A DNA stretch of 64,000 nt from an uncultured Acholeplasmatales bacterium (lineage in GTDB: Bacteria > Bacillota_I > Bacilli_A > Acholeplasmatales > Anaeroplasmataceae). The position numbers and the translations under genes were made by a program. Positions 33,709 through 40,867 of this stretch are shown in pieces (the stretch's first letter is position 1; each line of letters starts with the position of its first letter). The stretch is from positions 1 through 64,000 of the forward strand of contig CALUQZ010000006.1 in the NCBI GenBank assembly GCA_944323055.1, in the 5' to 3' direction. The notes beneath the pieces were generated by a model. The model searched no databases. It was not told where the DNA came from and was given only the letters and a program-made list of their open reading frames with translations.

Positions 33709-35685
33709 ATGAAATATTTATATAAAGAAGATTTTAGTGATTTTCCACTTGATGAATTTCCTTATGATATTAATCATAGTGCTTTAGGTGAATACCATAC
33801 ATTTACTATACCAGGTTACACTGGCAATTTTTATGACCCAATTAGTTTACATCAATGGCGCAGTAAGGACGGCAGTTGGTTAGTGACAAGTGATGGGACT
33901 AAAAATTACATGGAACAAAATAGAGCAAATGAGGTTAGTGGTGCTTTTTTAAGTTGTTATCCCTTATTAGTTTTAAAAGATTATATTTATAAACCTTATA
34001 CGATTAATTCAACATTCTTATTTTATTCTATTGAAGAATATGGCGGTTTATCTTTCTTGTATCAAACATCAAGAAATTTATATGCTTTATTATTTAAAGA
34101 AAATGAAATTAAGGTAGTTTATCGATATGATGAAACTTTTACTACTTTAGCTTCTAAAGAATTTAAAACAGAAGCATTAAAGGAATATAGGGTGAAAATA
34201 GATGTTGGTTATAAAAAAGTTATTGTATATGTTAATGACTTACAAATATTTGATTTAGATATCATCTTTAGAATTGGTAAAGTAGGACTTATTAGTAAAG
34301 TGGCTACTAGATATTATAATATTGATGTTTTATTGACAGATGAAATGTTTAAAGAGCATTTAACAGCTAAAGAAAGAGAAATTAATAGGCAAGAAGCAAA
34401 AATAAAGAAATATCCATCTTTAAAGTTAATTAATAAAATTAATTTAGGTAATTTTGCTTCTGGTAGACAACTAAGAATAGCTAGATATGATAATAAAACT
34501 TATTTTTTATTAGCTCAACATCAAAAAAGGATTATGCGTGATAGTTTTGCTAGACTTTCTTGTTTAACTTGTTTTGATTATGAAGGGAACATCTTATGGC
34601 AAAAAGGGAAACCACAAAATGATATTAATCATACGTTAATTAGTTGTGACTTACCTTTTCAAGTTGCTGATATTAATGGTGATAAAAAGCTTGAGGTTGT
34701 CTATAGTATGGATTTTAAAATATATGTTGTAGATTTATTGACAGGTAAATTAATAAAAGAAGGATTACCTCCAATTATCTATAAAGATCCTTTAGTTAAA
34801 AATGAGCCATTTTATTATCTAAATTTAGATGGTTTGCGGGTAGCTGACTTTGAAGGCTTAGGGTATAGAGGTAACTTAGTTGTTAAAGACAGATATCAAA
34901 ATGTATATGCACTAGATGAAAACTTTAAGGTTATGTGGCGTTATCATCATAAAAATACAGGTCACTTTCCTTATATTTATGATTTTAATAATGATGGTAA
35001 AGATGAAATGTTTGTAGGATATGATTATGTATCTTCTAAAGGGGAGATTATATGGTCTGCCCCTTATAATAGTGATCATACTGATGAAATAATTTATACT
35101 AATTTAGAGCCTAATGGTAAAAAATATTTAGTTTTAGCATCTGGCAATGAAGGCATGAATGTTTTAGATATGAATGGAAATGTTTATAAACATAATGAAA
35201 TAGGTCATGCTCAAAGAATTAGTGTAGCTGATTATGATTTAAATAGGTATGGATATGAGATAATAACAACTGCTTTTTGGGGTTCACCAGGTATTACGCG
35301 CACTTATGATTATCAGGGTAATATAATAGCAGAAAAAGAATTTTTATCTAATGGTAATTTAGTAGCTCCAGTAATGTATGACGGAGTAAATACGCTATGT
35401 TTATTAAATGCTTCTGAAATAGGCGGGTTAATGGATTCTAATTTAGATATAGTTGTTAAATTCCCTTTAGATAACCATCCGAGTTTGTGCGCTGAGGTTT
35501 TTGATATTGATGGTGATGGAATAGATGAAATTATTTGTTGGGATTTAAAAGAAATGTGGGTTTATAAAGCTTCATCTTACGTAAAGCCTAAATATGAATA
35601 TGATAAATATAGTGAAGATGCCTTTAGTAATTATAGAGGTGAATTCTTAGTGAAAAAAGGAGATAATGATGAAAAAAAGGATTAA
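33709..35685 (+). CDS. Beta-propeller carbohydrate-active protein, PL11 rhamnogalacturonan-lyase-like
   Basis: A 658-residue protein without signal peptide. Residues 1-215 look like a concanavalin-type beta-sandwich (GSWLVTSDGTKNY, GGLSFLYQTSRNLYALLF). From about 235 it is a propeller with repeated FG-GAP/EF-hand-type calcium loops: DINGDKKLEVVY, DFNNDGKDEMFVGYD, DIDGDGIDEIICWD. This layout is that of PL11 rhamnogalacturonan lyases and related Bacillota proteins. A GH28 gene overlaps its end by 20 bases, supporting a pectin role. The exact reaction (lyase or hydrolase) is not readable from motifs. The missing signal peptide implies action on imported oligosaccharides. Confidence 0.65.
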   Translation: MKYLYKEDFSDFPLDEFPYDINHSALGEYHTFTIPGYTGNFYDPISLHQWRSKDGSWLVTSDGTKNYMEQNRANEVSGAFLSCYPLLVLKDYIYKPYTINSTFLFYSIEEYGGLSFLYQTSRNLYALLFKENEIKVVYRYDETFTTLASKEFKTEALKEYRVKIDVGYKKVIVYVNDLQIFDLDIIFRIGKVGLISKVATRYYNIDVLLTDEMFKEHLTAKEREINRQEAKIKKYPSLKLINKINLGNFASGRQLRIARYDNKTYFLLAQHQKRIMRDSFARLSCLTCFDYEGNILWQKGKPQNDINHTLISCDLPFQVADINGDKKLEVVYSMDFKIYVVDLLTGKLIKEGLPPIIYKDPLVKNEPFYYLNLDGLRVADFEGLGYRGNLVVKDRYQNVYALDENFKVMWRYHHKNTGHFPYIYDFNNDGKDEMFVGYDYVSSKGEIIWSAPYNSDHTDEIIYTNLEPNGKKYLVLASGNEGMNVLDMNGNVYKHNEIGHAQRISVADYDLNRYGYEIITTAFWGSPGITRTYDYQGNIIAEKEFLSNGNLVAPVMYDGVNTLCLLNASEIGGLMDSNLDIVVKFPLDNHPSLCAEVFDIDGDGIDEIICWDLKEMWVYKASSYVKPKYEYDKYSEDAFSNYRGEFLVKKGDNDEKKD

Positions 35686-36982
35686 AATTGACTATTTAAA
35701 TTATAAAGAAGATGCAATTCAACAAGCTATAGATACTTTGTATGAACTAGGTGGTGGGACTGTTGTCATACCAAAAGGTATATATATTTCTAAACCTATT
35801 GTTTTAAAAAGTAATGTATGTATAGAAACAAAAAAAGGAACTTTAGTTATTTTTGAAAAAAGAAAAGAATGGTATCCTTTAATACTTACAGAATTTGAAG
35901 GGGTTAAAAGAATAAGAACTGTTTCGCCTATTAGTGCTAATTCTGCTAAAAATATTAGTATAATAGGTAAAGGTGTATTTGATGGTGATGGTTTTAAATG
36001 GCGTCCTTTAAAGAAATTTAAGGTTACTGAGAGATTTTTTAATAATACCTGTTTAAAAATATCTAATGATACTATTATGCCGACTAAAGAAGGTGGGATT
36101 TGGTATCCAACTAAGTCTAGTTATGAGTTGGCTGTTGCTGGAGATGAACCAAGTCCTACTAAAGAAAATATTGAAAAGTATAAAGATAACTATGATTATT
36201 TTAGACCTGTTTTTGTATCTCTTGTAAAATGTACAGATGTTTTATTAGATGGTCCGACTTTTAGAAATAGTCCAGCTTGGAATATTCACCCTTTATTTAC
36301 TAATAATTTAACAATTAAAAATTGTTATATTTATAATGAATCTTACGCGCAAAATGGTGATGGTCTAGACATTGAATCATGTCAAAATGTTTTGATAAAG
36401 GATAATATTATTAGTGTTGGTGATGATGGTATTTGTTTAAAAGCTGGTAAAAATAGAGAAGCTAGAATGACACCTATTCCAACAAAAAAAGTAGTAATTA
36501 AAGGAAATAAAGTGTATAATGCTCATGGTGGTATTGTTTTTGGTAGTGAAATGAGTAGGTCTATTATTGATGTATATTGTGAGAATAACACTTTTATTGG
36601 TACAGATATTGGTCTTAGATTTAAGACACAGTTAGGTAGAGGCGGAGTTGTTTCTAATATAACTATTAATAATACATATATGCATGACATTTTAGGAGAA
36701 GCTATTATTATGACATGTGGATATGAATTGTATAGAATGGAAAATGAATCTAGAGACATTGTTAATGAAATAGCTGAAGATGATTACCCGGAATTTAAAG
36801 ATATTACAATAGAAAATTTATATTGTACAAAAGCAAATATAGGAATTTCTTTAAAAGGTTTAAAGGATAAACCTATTAAAAATATCACTTTTAAAAACAT
36901 TGATATTAAAGCTAAAAATGCTTTGATAGAAGAAAATGTTTTAAATATTAATTATGATAATGTAAATATAGTGGAGGAGTAA
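35666..36982 (+). CDS. GH28 polygalacturonase-family glycoside hydrolase, cytoplasmic
   Basis: A 438-residue beta-helix enzyme. GH28 motifs in order: NGDGLDIESCQNV, GDDGICLKAGKNREAR (catalytic Asp pair, with Gly for the usual Cys), NAHGGIVFGSEMS (catalytic His) and IGLRFKTQLGRGG. It lacks the fibronectin-like domain of the first GH28 gene, and there is no signal peptide. Two adjacent ATGs (35666 and 35669) follow AAAAAGGAG. It overlaps the propeller gene and is followed one base later by the nucleotidyltransferase start region, forming a three-gene unit. Likely rhamnogalacturonan or unsaturated galacturonan oligomers. Confidence 0.88.
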   Translation: MMKKRIKIDYLNYKEDAIQQAIDTLYELGGGTVVIPKGIYISKPIVLKSNVCIETKKGTLVIFEKRKEWYPLILTEFEGVKRIRTVSPISANSAKNISIIGKGVFDGDGFKWRPLKKFKVTERFFNNTCLKISNDTIMPTKEGGIWYPTKSSYELAVAGDEPSPTKENIEKYKDNYDYFRPVFVSLVKCTDVLLDGPTFRNSPAWNIHPLFTNNLTIKNCYIYNESYAQNGDGLDIESCQNVLIKDNIISVGDDGICLKAGKNREARMTPIPTKKVVIKGNKVYNAHGGIVFGSEMSRSIIDVYCENNTFIGTDIGLRFKTQLGRGGVVSNITINNTYMHDILGEAIIMTCGYELYRMENESRDIVNEIAEDDYPEFKDITIENLYCTKANIGISLKGLKDKPIKNITFKNIDIKAKNALIEENVLNINYDNVNIVEE

Positions 36983-36986
36983 GTTG

Positions 36987-37892
36987 ATGAAACCAACATT
37001 AGTAATTTTAGCTGCAGGAATGGGAAGCCGCTATGGTGGTTTAAAACAAATGGATTCAGTTGATGAAGCTGGTAATAAGATTATTGATTTTTCAATGTAC
37101 GATGCTTTAAGAGAAAATTTTGATGAGGTTGTTTTTATAATAAAAAAAGCAATTGAAAAAGATTTTAAGGAAGAAGTAGGTAATCGAGTAGCTAAACATA
37201 TGAAGGTTACTTATGTTTATCAAGAATTAGATAAATTACCTATTGGTTATAAATTATCTGAAAATAGATTAAAACCATGGGGAACAGCACACGCTTTATT
37301 ATGTTGTAAAGATGTTATAAATAAGCCATTCTGTGTCATTAACTCTGATGACTTTTATGGTAGAGATGCCTTTAAAACTATTCATGATTTTTTAGTTAGT
37401 ACTAAAGATGATGATAAAATGCATTTTGCCATGGTAGGTTATGAACTAAACAAAACTTTAACTGATAACGGAACAGTTACAAGAGGTGTATGTTTAGCTG
37501 ATGAAAAAGGTTATTTAACAGATATTAAAGAAACTAAAGATATTAAAAAAGATGGTTTAAATGGTTTATATAAAGAAAATGATAAATGGATTAGCTTAAA
37601 AGGAGATACTTTAGTTTCTATGAACTTTTGGGGCTTTACACCAGCTATTTTTCCTTATCTTGAACAAGGTTTTATTGACTTTTTAAATTCAACTAATGAT
37701 TTAATTAAAGATGAATTTTATATTCCTATTTTTGTTGACACTTTAATTAAAAGAAATCTTTGCGATGTCTTAGTACTATCTACTAAAGAACAATGGTTTG
37801 GTGTAACTTATAAAGAAGATAAAGAAAATGTTGTTAATTCAATTAAAGCACTTAAAGAAAAAAATGTATATCCTAAGGTATTATGGAATTAA
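36987..37892 (+). CDS. Sugar-phosphate nucleotidyltransferase
   Basis: A 301-residue GT-A-fold enzyme. NTP-binding signature LAAGMGSRYGGLKQMDSV at about residues 7-24, with the G-x-G-x-R and later Lys. Gly-Thr-Ala-His in PWGTAHALLCCKD, and the metal-binding VINSDDFYG. Such enzymes activate sugar 1-phosphates or choline-type head groups with NTP; the acceptor cannot be told from sequence. ATG 36987 follows GGAGGAG by six bases; TTG directly before it is less likely. It is last in the pectin operon, before the tRNA-Lys promoter. Confidence 0.8.
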   Translation: MKPTLVILAAGMGSRYGGLKQMDSVDEAGNKIIDFSMYDALRENFDEVVFIIKKAIEKDFKEEVGNRVAKHMKVTYVYQELDKLPIGYKLSENRLKPWGTAHALLCCKDVINKPFCVINSDDFYGRDAFKTIHDFLVSTKDDDKMHFAMVGYELNKTLTDNGTVTRGVCLADEKGYLTDIKETKDIKKDGLNGLYKENDKWISLKGDTLVSMNFWGFTPAIFPYLEQGFIDFLNSTNDLIKDEFYIPIFVDTLIKRNLCDVLVLSTKEQWFGVTYKEDKENVVNSIKALKEKNVYPKVLWN

Positions 37893-37900
37893 AAAAATAC

Positions 37901-37929
37901 TTGCATTAAGTTATAGCTTTTGCTATAAT
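37901..37929 (+). promoter_or_regulatory. tRNA-Lys promoter
   Basis: TTGCAT (37901-37906), 17-base spacer, TATAAT (37924-37929) preceded by TGC. Confidence 0.8.
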
Positions 37930-37946
37930 TTAATTCGCAAGTAAAT

Positions 37947-38022
37947 GGGCCCTTAGCTCAGTTGGTAGAGCAACTGACTCTTAATCAGTGGGTCAAGAGT
38001 TCGAGTCTCTTAGGGCCCACCA
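37947..38022 (+). tRNA. tRNA-Lys, anticodon CTT
   Basis: A 76-base gene with encoded CCA. Acceptor stem GGGCCCT / AGGGCCC, D-arm with GGTAGAGC, anticodon stem ACTGA / TCAGT enclosing loop CTCTTAA (anticodon CTT at 37980-37982), and T-arm with GTTCGAGTC. It reads AAG. Its 3' end marks the boundary between core genes and the accessory region. Confidence 0.97.
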
Positions 38023-38032
38023 CGCAAAAAAT

Positions 38033-38097
38033 AAAATACATAAAAAATAGAGTTTTATCGAATAAAACTTGTAATTAAACAATATATTATGTATTTT
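38033..38097. repeat. Nested inverted repeat directly after tRNA-Lys
   Basis: Perfect 11-base outer arms AAAATACATAA (38033-38043) and TTATGTATTTT (38087-38097) enclose a perfect 8-base hairpin AGTTTTAT-CGA-ATAAAACT (38051-38069). There is no good T-tract, so it is a poor terminator. It could be a recombination or attachment site, or a cruciform. Confidence 0.6.
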
Positions 38098-38106
38098 CTA
38101 CTATAT

Positions 38107-38156
38107 AAAGGGTGATTTTAGAAATATTATTTTCTATGATACCCTTTATTTTTTTA
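38107..38156 (+). terminator. Terminator after tRNA-Lys
   Basis: AAAGGGT / ACCCTTT outer stem with an inner TAGAAA / TTTCTA stem, then a run of Ts. Confidence 0.7.
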
Positions 38157-38178
38157 CAAAAAAATTACAAAAGAATAT

Positions 38179-38329
38179 ATGATTCATGATGAAACAAATA
38201 CAATGAGTGCCGAAGAAGAAAAAAATTATAACAAACATAATTAATACAACATCAAGAGAAAAATTAAATGATTATTTTAAATATTACCCTTGGTTCAAAG
38301 ATAAATGTGATAAATTAGGATTAATTTAA
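38179..38329 (+). pseudogene. Frameshifted remnant of a small gene
   Basis: ATG 38179 opens a frame of 21 codons ending at 38244. Just after a GAAGAAGAAAAAAA run near 38214-38226 the reading continues in another frame for about 30 codons to the stop at 38329 (ending KLNDYFKYYPWFKDKCDKLGLI). Together they would encode about 50 residues. A one-base change in the A run is the simplest explanation. Programmed slippage on the A run is a less likely alternative. No family recognised. Confidence 0.4.
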
Positions 38330-38356
38330 TGGTTTGTCATAGGTGTTCAGTTTATA

Positions 38357-38431
38357 GTGAGAAAAGCAATGGAAAAAGGAATGTTTAAGCTTGCTAAAGA
38401 ACATAGACTTATGTTTGAAAGGTGGCGCTAG
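38357..38431 (+). CDS. Possible very small gene or 3' remnant
   Basis: A frame of 24 residues from GTG 38357 (or ATG 38369) ending three bases before the 72-residue gene, basic and helical (KAMEKGMFKLAKEHRLMFERWR). It may be the tail of a lost gene that was translationally coupled to the next one. Confidence 0.25.
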   Translation: MRKAMEKGMFKLAKEHRLMFERWR

Positions 38432-38434
38432 GAT

Positions 38435-38653
38435 ATGGCTATTAAACCTTGTGAAAATTATATATATCAAAAAGTGGACTGGAAAAATCAAAAAATCAGA
38501 CCAGAAATAAAGAAAAAAATTGATGATTGGGAAGATTTAACCCGAGAAGATTATGAAACTATGACCTATGGTGAATGGTTTTATATTTGGAATGGTTTTA
38601 CTTTAGAAGATTGTGAATCAGGCAAAACCAAAGGTCATTATGTAATTGGTTAA
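38435..38653 (+). CDS. Small acidic protein of unknown function
   Basis: A 72-residue, Trp- and Tyr-rich soluble protein (VDWKNQKIRPEIKKKIDDWEDLTREDYETMTYGEWFYIWNGF in outline). AGGTGG lies eleven bases before ATG 38435, and a terminator follows at 38665-38692, so it looks like a real gene. No family recognised. It lies between tRNA-Lys and the helicase operon in a region of remnants typical of mobile-element cargo. Confidence 0.55.
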   Translation: MAIKPCENYIYQKVDWKNQKIRPEIKKKIDDWEDLTREDYETMTYGEWFYIWNGFTLEDCESGKTKGHYVIG

Positions 38654-38664
38654 AATATCTTACG

Positions 38665-38692
38665 AACACGTGTAAAAACGTGTTTTTATTTT
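38665..38692 (+). terminator. Terminator after the 72-residue protein gene
   Basis: AACACG / CGTGTT stem followed by TTTATTTT. Confidence 0.7.
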
Positions 38693-38712
38693 AGACAAAA
38701 GAGGCGTTTTAA

Positions 38713-38889
38713 ATAAACGATAATGATAAAGGAAAAGAACTAGATAAATTAGGGCTTGCAATAGGTGTATTTGTTAGTGGTTTGGTAGTCGGTTTTTTAA
38801 TCGGCTTTTTATTGCTCATAATTTGGCTGTTTAAGCATTATTTATGTAAAGTGATATTTGTGCTAATTAAGCTAAAACATTGCTTATAA
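38713..38889 (+). pseudogene. Membrane-protein reading frame without a normal start
   Basis: An open frame of 58 codons with a convincing single membrane helix (GLAIGVFVSGLVVGFLIGFLLLIIWLF) and a basic end. The frame begins after a stop at 38710 with no ATG or GTG before the helix. A purine-rich GAGGCG site at 38701 precedes ATA at 38713. It looks like a small gene whose start codon has decayed, or one using ATA. Confidence 0.35.
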
Positions 38890-38919
38890 CTAAAATTTCA
38901 TAGGTAAAACAAGGATAGT

Positions 38920-39075
38920 ATGAGAGTTTTTACTTATAAATCAAAAGATAAAAAGAATTCAATAATAAAATATAGTTGTGATATAGCTATAGTTAATAAT
39001 TACTTTATAAAAATGGTACCAAGAAAATTGTTTAATTTAATAAAAAAGCATAATTTTTACGAACGGCACGAATAA
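38920..39075 (+). CDS. Small basic protein, unknown
   Basis: A 51-residue basic protein (MRVFTYKSKDKKNS... ending KKHNFYERHE). AAGGA lies four bases before ATG 38920. Composition fits a nucleic-acid-binding or remnant protein. No family recognised. Confidence 0.35.
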   Translation: MRVFTYKSKDKKNSIIKYSCDIAIVNNYFIKMVPRKLFNLIKKHNFYERHE

Positions 39076-39287
39076 CAACCATCATCATATTATAAATTTT
39101 GGATAGAGTAGAATTATTAAATGAAAACAATTTATGAAATGAGGTAAGAGAAGTTTATTTGGTCAAGAAAAATTATGATGATAGTCCTATAATAAAAAAA
39201 TCTCATTCACTTAGTTCCGAAGTTGTGAATGAAGTTTATCCTAGAAATTTTACTGTTAAGAATATTTATTATTTATATTTATTAACT
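39076..39287 (+). other. Remnant-like stretch before the helicase operon
   Basis: No convincing gene. A frame opens at TTG 39159 (VKKNYDDSPIIKKSHSLSSEVVNEVYPRNFTVKN...) and runs into the terminator at 39288, so it is probably the tail of a decayed gene. Confidence 0.3.
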
Positions 39288-39328
39288 AAAATAGTCTACA
39301 AAATAGCTTTAATTGTAGGCTATTTTTT
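39288..39328 (+). terminator. Terminator directly upstream of the helicase operon
   Basis: AAAATAG-T-CTACAA / TTGTAG-G-CTATTTT with an eleven-base loop and six Ts. It insulates the operon from upstream transcription. Confidence 0.8.
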
Positions 39329-39336
39329 GTTATAAT
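39328..39336 (+). promoter_or_regulatory. Extended -10 promoter of the four-gene helicase operon
   Basis: TGT-TATAAT beginning in the last T of the terminator. A start point near 39343 leaves about 58 bases before ATG 39401. Confidence 0.55.
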
Positions 39337-39400
39337 TAGAATTAAGTAAGAGGAGCTTTTTTAAATTTTTGTTATATTTTTTTAGTTCGGGAGGATATGC

Positions 39401-40864
39401 ATGAATAAGGCGTTTGATACTTTAAAAAATAAAATAGTTTCTTCAACCGAAACTGAAATTAAATACACAGTCAGAGCTAATGATAAACGCTTTATTTGTC
39501 CTTGTTGCGGAGAATATGTCACCTTAACTAAAGTTGGTCATAATATTCAGCACTTTAAACATAAAAAGAAAGATGATACTGAGTGTGACTATCGATTAGA
39601 AAATACTAATTATCAAATATTGCGTTATTATGACGCAAAAACGCTATTTGCTTTACCTATATATTTAGTTAAAAGCAGAATATGGTCATTAAATTTAGGC
39701 ATCCTTATGACTAAATCAGCTAATTGTAAAGTAAAGTATAGTGATGATTCCACTAAGTATGATTTAGTTGATATTGATATTACCAAAACTAAAAGATTTT
39801 ATTATTTTCACTTATTTCATTTTTCTAGTACATATTACGTCTCATTTTCTAATGATAAGATTGCCTATGGTGAAGGTATTAAAGATTTAAATATGTTCTA
39901 TGTTAAAACTGGAAGACTCATAAGAGAAGAAGAAAAGATATATAGCAATGAAAGCTATTATTTTACAATAAACACGGAGTATAAACATTGTTCACTTATT
40001 TCTAATGTGTTAGAAGATAAATATAAGGCACTTTCAATTGGTAATCTTGAAGCTGATAATGGCACTTTAAAAATTTTTTACGTTGAAGCAAAAGCTAAAG
40101 AACTTAAAGTATATATAGCTAAATTAATGAATAAAACATTAAGTGTAAGGAAAGCTCAAATAACTTTTTATTGGCCGCTACATTATAGAGAACAAGATAA
40201 AGTCTTTTTCTTTTATGATAATGAAATATTATTTAATATAGATAACACAAAAACATTAAATAATTTAGATGGTGAAATTATTTCGAATGTTACACATTAT
40301 ATCCCTAAAAATCATGATGCCATTATAGGGAGTAGTGATGAAGATGGTTTTGTTGCTAATACAATTTTGAGTAACCAAATTTCTTATAGTAATAAATTTT
40401 CACCATCTATTAAGTTGACTGATATAAATAGTGCTAATATTATGGATGAAGAAGCACTAATTTTAAAAGACTTTAGAGTTGTATCTAATATAAAATGTAA
40501 AGTTGTTTTATTTGGTAAAGAAGTAAAAGTTTTAAAGCCTACGTATTCAAAAGGTGGTTTTTTTGAATATCAAGTAAACATAGTTGATGATGATTATTTT
40601 ATTTCAATAGTTTATCAAAATAGAGTTTATAAGCGACTATTTGTTAAGAAAAAAGATAACAAAGTTATAACTAAGTTATCCTTAAATAAGATTTTATTAT
40701 TAGCTAGAAATTGTGATTTAGTTCCAGTAAATAAGGAAAAGTTGTTTTATATATTTAACAAAATAAATAATTTATATATTAAAAGAGTAATTTATAAATA
40801 TATCAAAAAAGGCTTTATTTCAAGAAAATTACAAAATTATATTATAGAAAGTGGAGTGTTATAG
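39401..40864 (+). CDS. CoiA-like zinc-finger protein, first gene of the helicase system
   Basis: A 487-residue protein. Residues 30-64 form a zinc-finger-like module as in the N-terminus of CoiA-type proteins: Cys33 and Cys36 (FICPCCG), HFKH (His51, His54) and Cys62. The remaining 420 residues are rich in beta strands (several YYVSFSND, YFTINTEY, KLFYVEAKA type strands) and basic near the end. I see no nuclease or ATPase motif. In CoiA proteins the finger sits before a nuclease domain; here that part is not recognisable. GGGAGG lies seven bases before ATG 39401. The next gene starts three bases after its stop. It probably binds DNA and recognises the target for the helicase; this is inference. 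Confidence 0.6.
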   Translation: MNKAFDTLKNKIVSSTETEIKYTVRANDKRFICPCCGEYVTLTKVGHNIQHFKHKKKDDTECDYRLENTNYQILRYYDAKTLFALPIYLVKSRIWSLNLGILMTKSANCKVKYSDDSTKYDLVDIDITKTKRFYYFHLFHFSSTYYVSFSNDKIAYGEGIKDLNMFYVKTGRLIREEEKIYSNESYYFTINTEYKHCSLISNVLEDKYKALSIGNLEADNGTLKIFYVEAKAKELKVYIAKLMNKTLSVRKAQITFYWPLHYREQDKVFFFYDNEILFNIDNTKTLNNLDGEIISNVTHYIPKNHDAIIGSSDEDGFVANTILSNQISYSNKFSPSIKLTDINSANIMDEEALILKDFRVVSNIKCKVVLFGKEVKVLKPTYSKGGFFEYQVNIVDDDYFISIVYQNRVYKRLFVKKKDNKVITKLSLNKILLLARNCDLVPVNKEKLFYIFNKINNLYIKRVIYKYIKKGFISRKLQNYIIESGVL

Positions 40865-40867
40865 TAT

